A stretch of DNA of 64,000 nt from Grammothele lineata. Taxonomy: Eukaryota > Basidiomycota > Agaricomycetes > Polyporales > Polyporaceae. Under the pieces are notes generated by a model, which saw nothing but the letters and a program-made list of their open reading frames with translations, ran no database searches and was not told the DNA's origin. The position numbers were made by a program, and so were the translations under genes. The stretch lies in contig NDFF03000178.1 of assembly GCA_002150815.3 (NCBI GenBank), positions 101,091 to 165,090 on the forward strand, in the 5' to 3' direction. Positions 55,402 to 64,000 of this stretch are shown here, in pieces; the stretch's first letter is position 1, and every line of letters starts with the position of its first letter.

Positions 55402-56149
55402 CGGTAGTGGCTCGGCTGTCCGTTGTGTCTTGGGTCTGATGCGTAGCGCATTGACCGCTGACTGTAGAACATGGTTGTCTTGGTGTGTAATGACATGTCG
55501 TTGATTGGTGTTGGGCCGCAAGTCAACATTATAATTTCCGTAATCCATTTCCACTTGTCGTGGAGTCAGTTATCTGGCGTATACATCGGTCCAGGTAGTT
55601 GCGGGCTGTGTCCTCGCTCGAGTTGGTAATCAGTACTTGCTGCTCAAGACGTCAGACTCCCGCGCGCAACTTCCATCGTGCTCGTCATAGTTTCGATGCA
55701 CGATGTACATCGCGAGCATAGGTTCGAGACCCTATTCTCTCGTTTCGTCAGTAGCGCTGCAATGCGAATTAACTGGCATCCGGTATTGTGTCGAGCTGGT
55801 CCTCTGTATGTGCCGATCTTTGCTGCGTCCTGCGTCGCTATGGTGGAATCATGTATGTGTATCACGTACTGGTCAGACTCGATTCGCATTTCCTCTCTTC
55901 GCGCGGGAACATGGTCCCGCTTTGAACTCTTCGCAGAGTGTTCCGTGCTTGTTACTCGAGCGCGATTCCGATTCGGGAACGGCCGCCAGATCGAGGGGTG
56001 CTTACGCCGTATGCGCGCGGTTGGATGTTCTTTGACGATCGGTTTGCTTTGTTTTTATCGCGCTTGGTGACCGGCTTGAAAGAATGGCCGGGCGTGGCGG
56101 CTGGACTGTGAAATCCCAAGGGGAGGGTGGACTAACGTGATCCATCGAG
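55402..56149. other. Intergenic after R1
   Basis: Overlapping ORFs of 80-130 codons at 55.6-56.07 kb on both strands; none shows a family pattern. Confidence 0.35.
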
Positions 56150-56528
56150 TCATTGTCGTGAGTGGCAATACCGCCGAACGGCGCACAGGCTCCCGCGCCA
56201 AACTTGATTGGTGACGGGGCCTGAAATGGACCGCGGTTCGCTTCGCTTCTAGCGCTGGGGCTCAAAACTTACTCTGATACTCAACTGCTGCCACTTGGCC
56301 CACCGTCGACGGCGGTTCGGTGTAATTGAACCAGCGCGTCTGTGTCTCCGAATCCGTGAACTCCGCGCGTTTGTAGTACGCGGACTGACGCGCCGGGTAG
56401 CGCTCTCCGGCCACCTTCGCGCTGCGTTCAAAAGGCTGGCTGTTACCTAGCTTCTCGATGCCATCCGAACCTGTCATCCCTCCTTGGCACTCCTTATTGT
56501 CGTACCCCGTCCTCTTGACCTGGATCAT
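56150..56528 (-). CDS. Small unknown protein (108 aa, two exons)
   Basis: Exon 1 (56528-56273) reads MIQVKRTGYDNKECQGGM, SDGIEKLGNSQPFERSA, then PARQSAYYKRAEFTDSET and YTEPPSTVGQVAAVEYQ, a convincing protein composition. A GTAAGT donor and CAG acceptor remove 52 nt, and the frame closes at 56150. The second exon is short and less convincing. Function unknown. Confidence 0.4.
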
Positions 56529-56653
56529 TCGTACGGCTGGGATACGTTAATACGGCACAGGATGGAACAGAGAGAACCGTTGGCTGTGACTGGTACCAAC
56601 TGCGTGTAAGCACCGCCGGCTTCGTACATTCTATCCGCTGATTCCAGTTGGTT

Positions 56654-57642
56654 ATGTCCGGTGCGTTGGCGACCAGTTTAACGTGGGATGTGGTATCCCA
56701 GGTGATGTCGCATTGTGATTTGTTGACGCTGCTTGATTGGTGCCAGACGTGTACGGAGGCATATAGGTACCTGTCCACTATTCGTGTCTGGCATGGACAC
56801 TGGCTGACGCGAATTTGTTTGTTTTCTCTAGCCTTGGTCGGCTGTGCCTTAGGCGGCGACTGAACGCGGTCGTGTACCCTTTCGTGCCACGGCCGGAAGC
56901 GTTGTATCGTGTCTTGCGCGACCACAACGCCGTTGTGTCGGGTTCCGCGGCATTACGGTTCCTATTCCACGACGATCCCTGGGACCCCGGGGATCTGGAC
57001 GTTTACGTTCCGGACCAGGATTTTGAAGATGTCTGTCTCCGGCTCACGGAATGCCCTGGGGTCGGCTGCAATATCGAGTTTGACTCGAAGGACGCGGAGG
57101 ATGGAGAACGCGGCCTCGACAGAGACTACGGGCTGAAACAGCTCGTCCGAATGCGAACGCCTACGGGACGCAAGATGGATATTATCAGGAGTCATACCAG
57201 TTCCGCCATCACCCCTCTCATGTCATTTTGGTCGACGGTCGTGGCCAATTTCCTCACCGCAGATGCTTTTGCGTGTCTGTACCCGCGTTTCACGCTGGAT
57301 CGAATGTTCGTCACAAAGCCCGGACGTCTTAAAGCTCGCGAAGTTGACGCCATGGAAAAGTACGAGCAGCGGGGATTTCGTCGTGTAGAGCACGTCTACT
57401 GGATGTCCAGCGAGCCTGCGCCATGTGGTCACCACAACGTTGCCGGTGTCGACGCCATGATTTCGCGTTTCGATCCTCTGGGCGGTGGGCATTTGCCCGT
57501 GTTCAAATGCGGGGATGGCTGGCGCACTATGGGGTCAGGGCCGGGTGGTGGAATAGCGTCCGCAGCCTGTAACGATCATGTCGTGCTTCCTGCTAGTTAT
57601 ACCGGGGTGTTAGAGGTGAACGTGTCAACGAACATAGGCTAG
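56654..57642 (+). CDS. F-box/nucleotidyltransferase-fold protein (307 aa, two exons)
   Basis: Exons 56654-56766 and 56832-57642 join in phase. The N-terminus (SLTWDVVSQVMSHCDLLTLL, then WCQTCTEAY) is F-box-like. It is followed by VSGSAALRFLFHDDPWDPGD and LDVYVPDQDF: the pattern h-G-S-x(9-13)-D-h-D-h of the nucleotidyltransferase superfamily, with the metal-binding Asp pair in DLDVYV. Further blocks are TPTGRKMDIIRSHTSSAI and KLEKYEQRGF-like sequence (MEKYEQRGFRRVEHVYW). Such F-box plus NTase proteins are frequent in mushrooms; whether they transfer nucleotides is not known. It lies 1.25 kb after R1 on the same strand. The frame is intact. Confidence 0.65.
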
Positions 57643-57877
57643 TCCGTATTGTGTTGCGTAACGTCGGTGGTGTACCCCGTTGTATGGCTTTCGCGCGCCC
57701 GTTCAGTCGGTAACGTCGTGGCGTGACACCATGTAGGAGGAAAGCGGGGGGACGCGGGGGTGAACTCCGAGACCGTACGTAGTCACATCATCGCCCGATC
57801 CGCCCGGGATGCGCCGTCGGTTTGACGCGTGAGACGAGTCATGGCACGATCAGGGCGCCATTGTGAAGGCCTTGGTC
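57643..57877. other. Short spacer
   Basis: No gene; contains a G-rich stretch near 57745-57762. Confidence 0.35.
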
Positions 57878-57887
57878 TATATAAATA
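57878..57887 (+). promoter_or_regulatory. TATA box of the 58 kb gene
   Basis: TATATAAATA lies 111 bp before the ATG at 57989; it is one of the clearest TATA boxes in the window. Confidence 0.6.
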
Positions 57888-57988
57888 CCTGTTCGTGAGG
57901 CATGCCACCTCGCCGTTGTATTTTCTCCGACAGACCGCAGGCGACCGGGAAGAAAGTGTCAATAATCCAACATTGTCTCCGGTCGCAT

Positions 57989-59208
57989 ATGCTGACAGAC
58001 GTCGATCCGACGATCCACGTATCCTGTTATTCGAAATCGTGGTATGTACTCTTTGAGGATACGACGCGACCTGTTGGCATCTTTGAACGTCCGTCGACAG
58101 GTGGACGCGCGCGTTCCCTAACGAGCTGCTCGTCATGATAGCATGCCTACTTTCAACCGGGCATGTGTTGAACTTCGCGCGTGCCTCGCTCCATATCTAT
58201 AACGCAGTCAGCGTGATTCTTCACCGAGAAATAATACTGAACGACCTGAAGTCTCATTCGTGCCTCCTCCATATGGTGGAGCGCGCGCGGCGCCCTCGAT
58301 CGAAGCTACGGACAACCCCTGCTTTTGCAAGCGTTCGGTCGTTGTCGTATGTCGTTGACAATCTGCACGTCGTGTCTCAAGACCTGCACCTACTGTGTCG
58401 ATTCCTACAAAGCGCGTACAAACTGCGACACCTCAGAATAAGGGTACCGGAGATCATGACATGTCGCATGTCAGAGATGTTCGAGAACTACGGGCTCGTT
58501 CGGAACCCAGCCAATGCGGGTCTCGCTCGGCTGCATCCGTCTAACCCGCGTTTCAATCAGTGCCCATTGATCGTACCGAACTTAACTTGCGTGGATATGG
58601 ACTCGGTGGTGCTTACAGAACACGTGGCGAAATACCGACGTTTGTACTCGGTCATCTTGCACCGCTGCGATTCGCCTGCTGAAGTCGTCGAGATGCTCGC
58701 CCGAGTAGATCGTGGTGCGGTGGGGAAGTATATTGAATCATTTGAGGCCGTCGTGGCACCGGGTCATCACCGAGATTTCATATGTTTGACTGCGCGCGCA
58801 TACCCTAACCTCACGTATCTGGGCTTGCACGCCCCGCTAGGCGTCAGGCGGTGCGCTGAGCCAAAATCTATCGTCGATGTGAGCCCCGTGTCTGTCACTG
58901 TAGCCTGTTAGCTCACCCGCGATTGGAAGGATTGCTTGCACGCGATAACCCGTGATCATTTGCTGTTGCCTCGACTGGTTGTCTTAGCGATCCAACTCCG
59001 CGCATGTGTTTGCGATGAAGAGAAGCCTACTCTCGATGCTTGGCGCGAGAATATAGAGTGGATTGGCAAGGATCGGACTCAATTCCGGCTTGCATACGTG
59101 TCGTGCCTAACGTACGCCCGAGTATCGATGGAATGCTTGACGTGGGGGGTCGACGCGAAGTGCGAAAGGGGGAGTCGTCTCAGGTTACCGATGTGCCGCT
59201 GCGTGTGA
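57989..59208 (+). CDS. F-box-like protein (369 aa, three exons), paralogue of the 40.2 kb gene
   Basis: Exons 57989-58041, 58101-58878 and 58930-59208 join in phase to 370 codons. After MLTDVDPTIHVSCYSKSW comes the F-box-like FPNELLVMIACLLSTGHVL and ASLHIYNAVSVILHREIIL, collinear with the protein at 40219. The middle holds leucine-rich stretches (VPNLTCVDMDSVVLTEHV, CLTARAYPNLTYLGLHAP) and the last exon reads HLLLPRLVVLAIQLRACV. The family expectation is an SCF adaptor; the F-box is weak, so this is a structural inference. The TATA box, splice sites and open frame support an intact gene. Confidence 0.65.
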
Positions 59209-59919
59209 AAGCGAGTGTAGTCGTACCAACCATACGCATTCATCTATGAGACGGGCAACCGCCGACGCAATCGTATCTTTGTAGTCCATTGATAGCATGC
59301 GAATGCGGGCGGTGGTCACGTACTTGCAGTTGTCGCGCAGGGTTTGCGTCCTCGGTTTGATTTGACGCGGAGTATGGCCTTTGCGAGCGTATGTCTTCTG
59401 TTTCCCTGAACCGGCACGTGATCCAGAAAAGCGCTGACTCGTGAATCGCGATGTCGCGTCGGGGGCTCGGGTGGTCACGTGCAAGCGCGCCAGATCGTCA
59501 TTGCGTGTCGATCCCGCCTGTCTTGTCTTCAGACTCACAGTCGGCTTAGCGATATGCCCTATGGGCCATGAGCGCTGACTCAGGTCTTGACTTCATTGAT
59601 ACTGGGTACGTCACGCTGAAGCCGTCGCTCTGCGACCACACACGCCTCTGTACCCGGTGGTCACTGGCGTTCGCTGACGCCGTGTACCTCAGGATGAATC
59701 CTCGACGGGTTCGCTAAGCCGCCTAGCCCCGTGCTATCGGGGCTTTTACTCGTAATCCGACGACTGTACGTGGGTGATTCTATTAATGCGTGTACGATTA
59801 TTACCCTATGCTCCAGCACTACTTCGAGGACTCGTGCTCTTCCGCATACCGACCGTCATTCGGATGCATTTCCCGACTCTTGGTTGGTGCGTTCGTGGCA
59901 CGTGAACCGCCTGACTGAT
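59209..59919. other. Gap with one tentative minus-strand exon
   Basis: The minus strand from 59538 reads MSLKTRQAGSTRNDDLAR, then a basic run and RIRMLSMDYKDTIASAVA, which looks protein-like, but neither start nor partner exon is clear. The rest is empty. Confidence 0.25.
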
Positions 59920-60483
59920 TTATTCTCGGACAAGCCGTATACCAAGCCGGGCAACCACAGACATCATACTTCGTCAACGAGTCAGCATGTGATGGTAGCG
60001 CGTAGGCCGGTCCGTGTATACCTCATGGCCGCGTCTCTCAGCTTGCGCTGGTCTCTCCACCCCATCGTACAGCTGTCGTGGGTCGCGCTGTCTAACTTGA
60101 CTACGATGACGTCCCCTGTCCAGGTGATTGTCCCACTGCGTAGTGTCCGGTGGATATTAATCGAGGACTTCCAGAACACCTTGTACGCTTTGGAACCGCG
60201 TCTTGGTAGGTATACGCAGACTCTGTCGAAATCCCTGGGAATCTCCGGGCGTCTCGTTGAACCATACTCTCCTTCCTGCTCTACTACTGGTATGCGGATT
60301 GTGCTGCCTTGGTCATGGTTCGAGGTGAGGTGTAGGACTTTTATTGTCCGCATGCTAATGACGTCTTGTCAGTCGAGCCAGCTGGGACTGGGCATGTGGA
60401 GGCTTACCGTATCACTCGAACCTCGGTGTGTGAGGTGTCTCGCCGCTTCCGCCGCGCTCATATAACTCATGTTTTTTGGCCAT
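59920..60483 (-). CDS. Unknown protein related to the 49.9 kb gene (exons approximate)
   Basis: The core exon reads STIRIPVVEQEGEYG, DRVCVYLPRRGSKAYKVF, SINIHRTLRSGTITWTGDV followed by IVVKLD, and WRDQRKLRDAAM. A GTATAC...GAAG intron then leads to SVVARLGIRLVRE and a stop at 59920. The 'TGDVIVVK' block resembles 'LGNVIVVR' of the gene at 49856. The start is doubtful: ATG at 60483 (MAKKHELYERGG) fits with one intron of 62-70 nt. The long plus-strand ORF here is its shadow. Function unknown. Confidence 0.4.
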
Positions 60484-61227
60484 CCCGGCTATGAAACCGC
60501 AGCAAAGACATATTCCCTGTAAGGCCGTATGCTGCCACGCATCTGTGTGTCGGCGCACGCGCTCCTCAGCGAGTGTGTCGTTCGATCGACTCGACGGCGC
60601 TTGCTTTGTTTGTGCTGAACAACTTCGCTGTTGTCGCGCGAGGTGCGGGGATAGAGTCACCTCGGTCTCGTGGCGTCGTTGCTCGGGCCAATGATGTTCG
60701 ACGGCCAGTACCTCGGGTCTCGTAGACGCTGGTTGTTCACGGTAAGCATCGTCAGAGGTAAATGCGGTCTTGCACAACCGGCGGTAATGTACCTATACGT
60801 CAGGGGCTTGCGTGGGTTGACGATGACGCGATGACTAGCCGTCGGAACTCGCAGGTGTATCGCACGAGCTTGTAATTGGGTACAGTCCGCGCACCATACC
60901 CACGTCTTCGTGCCGCTCTGCAAATCTCGAGGGGAGTGAGATTGACTTCCGCCGTACGCGCGCTTGGGATAAGACGATCGAGTCGCCGGCAAAACGTCGG
61001 TACGTGGCATCGGCTTCGATCGGGATTCGATATGTCGCTTACTGTCGTCGGCGCGATTTTAGCGTGTTCTGCTTGACGCGGCCTCTCTGATGCTTACCAG
61101 CCTTGAACCCGCGTAGAACCGGAAGCGGTTCTCTCGCTCGGTAAGCGTGCTCACCAGACGCTTCGTCCGATCGAACGGTTCGTCGTCGAGTCGCGCCGCG
61201 CGTCAGCGGCACGGGTGCTCGAGCGAT
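60484..61227. other. Intergenic, nothing assigned
   Basis: Divergent region between a minus-strand gene and the plus-strand gene at 61228. ORFs overlap on both strands without family pattern. Confidence 0.35.
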
Positions 61228-61968
61228 ATGAGCCGTCAGTTATGGCTGAATGGCACTACCCTGTCGAGTCCCGCTCGCAGTCCATTTGTGACTCGAGGCT
61301 ACAAGTCAGGTAAGGCGGCGTTGATCCGGTGCGTGCTGATGCCTGGTTGGACACCTGGGGCGCTTACGTCCTCCTGTATATCTTTTCCATTCTCTTTCTC
61401 CGTTTCTATGCAGGCACTCGTCGTCAGTGGACCCGCCCCTCGGACGTTCCGCCCGTGACTTCGATCGTTGAACGGTGCGCTCAGCATTACCGTCACTCGA
61501 CCCACCTCTCTCCTCGAATCCAACAATTGCGTATGCGCACTCTACGCGGTAAGTGGTGTGTCCGTCCTTTGCACGCTGTGTCGGGAACGCTCGCTGATGT
61601 TGCGCCTTGACCCTACCGACGTAGACATGTACGCCGTCCTTTGCTGGGCCATCACGGGAGGCATTATATTCTGCCATTTGGTGCTCTCCGTAGGGCACCT
61701 CGCCATCGGATACGCATTCGATCATATTTCCGTCAATACACGCCCTCGGGTACACGACGCCGCCGTCAGTTGTATCCTGGGGACGTATGTTGGCATAGAA
61801 GCCGTTTTCTGGGAGGTCCCGCTCAGTAGCGTCGATCGGCTCACCTTCAAGATCCCTCTGGCGAGCGTCCGGACATGCGTGTTGGTCCTTGGAGTTCATA
61901 TCCTGAGCATCATTGTTCGTGGTCTGGGTGAGGAGTGGATTGGTCGGCGGAATGGGGCACTCCAGTAA
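61228..61968 (+). CDS. Unknown, partly hydrophobic protein (186 aa, three exons)
   Basis: Exons 61228-61309, 61414-61548 and 61625-61968 join in phase to 187 codons. After MSRQLWLNGTTLSSPARS and HSTHLSPRIQQLRMRTLR, the last exon has hydrophobic segments MYAVLCWAITGGIIFCHLV, AVSCILGTYVGIEAVFW and TCVLVLGVHILSIIV, suggesting three or more membrane or buried helices. The start could lie further upstream in the same frame. The opposite strand is open for 225 codons, but its composition looks like a shadow. Function unknown. Confidence 0.4.
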
Positions 61969-62954
61969 ATGGTCGGTTGACATACCACAGCGCGTAGGGC
62001 CTGACCCATCTGTCGATGTATTATTGTCGGTACATTGATGCCCACTATATTGTGCCGCGTAGAACCTACATCATTCGCCGGGAATATTACACCGGGTTGC
62101 ATCTCTCGTAGCCGTTGCCGTCGTACTGTTGTCGTCGCTGGCTACCCACTGGTGAGTCTGTACACATTCAGTTCCCCTTTCGCTGGTGGTTACGTAAAGC
62201 TCGCCCGTTCCGGCGCCTTGAACTGATGGGTGCGGTGGTACGTGGCGGCGCACGCGGTCCGAGTGCATCGTCGCCGTGTGAATCGGTGTGTTCGCGCCGT
62301 GTCGCCACATCCTCCGGTCACCCGCAACGCCTCATCGTCTCATACCGTCTTATCTTAACCTAGTTCCTATGTTCTTCCAATTGCACTCGTTCTCCCTTCC
62401 CCCTTGGCCGCGCGGCCGTTTCGCTGTAGTCCAGCATGCGTGACGTTTGCTCATGATGTGGCGTAACATACGCCTCCTTCCGAATACGGTACCTCCCATT
62501 GATGTCATGGACCCGATCATCGACTGCTCGTCACGGTGGCCTCGCCCGTATATCTTCGTTGCCTGTGCTTCGTCACTCTTGCACTCGTATCCTGAATGTG
62601 CCATACTGGGGGTGAGTACTGAGTGTTTCTTGATGCTCGTCAACCGTTGGCTGTGTACGCTCGATGGTCCGTCCCATCTGCGCTACAAGTACCGAATACA
62701 ATTGTCTTACGCTGCAGTGTGCCCCAGACGCGCCATACCGGTGCGTATCGCATCTGTTCTATAGACGCCATCCATTCGCATATTATTATCATGTTGCAGC
62801 TTGGATATGTGTCTGCTACACTGCCAGCAATCCTACGCCTACACTGGCTGGGCGGGCAGTAAGCAATGACGGCGTTGAGCTGATAATTGTACTCTTACTG
62901 ATAACGCCATAACATTTCGTCGGTGTACTCCACTGCCTCCAAATCCTTGAGCAA
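61969..62954. other. Gap, nothing firmly assigned
   Basis: A plus-strand ORF of about 105 codons starting near 62450 (MWRNIRLLPNTVPPIDVMD) has moderate protein character but no partner exon. Confidence 0.3.
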
Positions 62955-63590
62955 TCACTGACCCAAACTTTGGCCCTCTCTCTCCGGCATAGTATATGAT
63001 GCCTTTGGGTCAATGGTCCGGTCCTCGCCGTCCATCGGCGCCTCTGGATATTCGTGGATTACAAAGAGAGTTGGCTTGAAGTTGACCTTGTTTGTCTTGT
63101 TCGGCAGCATGTGACATCGGGCAGGCCGATGACGTGTTCTCTTTATGGCCCCATGCCCAGGGGTGTACATCAGTTCGCTCTTCACGTTCACCAGCACCTT
63201 CTCTATCCCATCCCGCTCTCCGTTGTGCTTGACAATCAGCTCTGCTGAGGCGTCCCCATGTGTCTGGATGCCAACAACTCTTCCTGCCAGTATTTGCTCA
63301 AAGAGCACCTCCTCGAGAGATCGTGTATAGGGGCGTCCATGTTGTGCGATCTGGCGGTGGGTATTTGTGATGGCAGCAAACACTTTGACACATTGACCAA
63401 TGTGCACTGGGGCAGCCAGGGGGAGGATGGCCGTATAATATTCAATGTGACGGGGGAATGGGTGGTCAGCAGGGGTGAGGGTAATGCGACTCGGGCGACC
63501 AGCAAAAATAGGGATAGGGTTGGTGGGGGCAGTGGATATCCGCATGGTAGAGAAGATTGGTGGTGCAGGCTGGTGTGTAGTGTGATGCAA
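62955..63590 (-). CDS. Unknown protein, single open frame (up to 211 aa)
   Basis: From about 63470 the frame reads like a folded protein: HIEYYTAILPLAAPVHIG, QCVKVFAAITNTHRQIAQ, RSLEEVLFEQILAGRVVG, DGIEKVLVNVKSELMYTP and NFKPTLFVIHEYPEAPMDG, ending QSLGQ at 62955. The first 40 codons are Pro/Thr-rich and may be untranslated or another exon. The coding DNA and the sequence around it have less CpG than the island, so it may lie outside it. No known family was recognised. Confidence 0.5.
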   Translation of the reverse strand: MHHTTHQPAPPIFSTMRISTAPTNPIPIFAGRPSRITLTPADHPFPRHIEYYTAILPLAAPVHIGQCVKVFAAITNTHRQIAQHGRPYTRSLEEVLFEQILAGRVVGIQTHGDASAELIVKHNGERDGIEKVLVNVKSELMYTPGHGAIKRTRHRPARCHMLPNKTNKVNFKPTLFVIHEYPEAPMDGEDRTIDPKASYTMPEREGQSLGQ

Positions 63591-64000
63591 GGAACTTGGG
63601 CCGGTGGGCCATTCAAGCTGCGGTATTCCAAATAAACAGTTACGTTAAGTTGATTGGCGAGATCGGGGTGTGAATTTCATGGGGTAGATGTTGTTGTGTG
63701 TATGCATCTATCAATGTACAGGGATGGTGGGCTCTGAGTGGTAATTTACACGCAGTCTGGTAATTCGTCTAAGATCAGTCTGTATGCTTCTACATCTGTA
63801 GCCCTCGTCCATACGCCGGATATCGGTGTGGTAGATCACCAAGGTCTGGACTGCCATCCAGTTGGCCCTTTCACACCATCGGCCATTGTCCTCTTGAGTC
63901 CTAATGTTTCAAGCCTTTAAACACGGCACCCGGTATATTGTATGTGTCTGGCATTAGGTCTGTATCGCCGCCCTTTCCGCGTGGTAAACAGCAAGGGGGG
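63591..64000. other. Window end, nothing assigned
   Basis: TG-rich sequence with short ORFs; no motif. The gene to the left may have upstream exons here. Confidence 0.3.

Noticed and set aside
59731..60465. 244-codon plus-strand ORF
   Set aside because: Opposite to the minus-strand exon with the GDVIVVK block that has a relative at 49.9 kb.
11320..61968. Starship-type element
   Set aside because: No DUF3435 tyrosine recombinase captain was seen, and these elements are known from Pezizomycotina rather than basidiomycetes.
11320..61968. Bacterial or contaminant DNA
   Set aside because: Short spliceosomal introns with consistent phases occur in most genes across the region, and families are eukaryotic.
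61306..61983. 225-codon minus-strand ORF
   Set aside because: The plus strand gives a three-exon gene in phase; the minus ORF is highly charged and low in hydrophobic residues.
1..64000. CRISPR array, tRNA or rRNA genes
   Set aside because: I saw no regularly spaced repeats and no cloverleaf or rRNA sequence that I could support by eye.

Overview
This window looks like nuclear DNA of a mushroom-forming basidiomycete (Agaricomycete). Its genes carry many GT-AG introns of about 45-95 nt. The recognisable families are fungal: a DUF6534 membrane protein, a GH105 hydrolase, an allantoate-permease-like transporter, F-box/LRR-like proteins and a Helitron-type Rep/helicase. Most genes are invisible as single ORFs. 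I rebuilt them by hand by joining exons whose splice sites, phases and family similarity agree; none has been checked by search or RNA.

Left part (1-10.7 kb) is ordinary chromosome: the 3' end of an unidentified gene, a broken relic of a class-II PLP aminotransferase, a DUF6534 membrane protein, and a divergent pair of a GH105 unsaturated glycuronyl hydrolase and an MFS transporter that share a 0.48 kb promoter region.

Middle part (about 11-62 kb) is different: a dense, CpG-rich island. From left to right it holds three intronless F-box proteins, a proline-rich coiled-coil protein, two adjacent MITEs, a paralogous pair of 'GDVV/GDIV' proteins (26.5 and 44.2 kb), the small subunit of class I ribonucleotide reductase (R2, 28.2-29.4 kb, minus), a 2022-aa Helitron-like Rep/PIF1 helicase (29.9-36.1 kb), a 108-aa protein, an F-box-like protein (40.2 kb) with a paralogue at 58 kb, a LAMMER/CLK-type pseudokinase (41.8-43.3 kb), a Zn2Cys6 protein (45.8-47.1 kb), several Agaricomycete-type proteins of unknown function, the large subunit of ribonucleotide reductase (R1, 52.6-55.4 kb, 11 exons) and an F-box/nucleotidyltransferase protein (56.7-57.6 kb). 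Many of these genes have a TATATA/TATAAA element about 60-190 bp before the predicted start, which I did not see before the flanking genes.

Reading: the island may be cargo of a very large mobile or virus-derived element. It combines a replication-type HUH/helicase protein, a complete but divergent R1+R2 pair, ubiquitin-linked F-box proteins and a pseudokinase, all in apparently open frames. This is inference; a slowly assembled repeat-rich host region is the main alternative. The right end (62.9-64 kb) still carries a gene of the same general type, so the right boundary probably lies outside the window.
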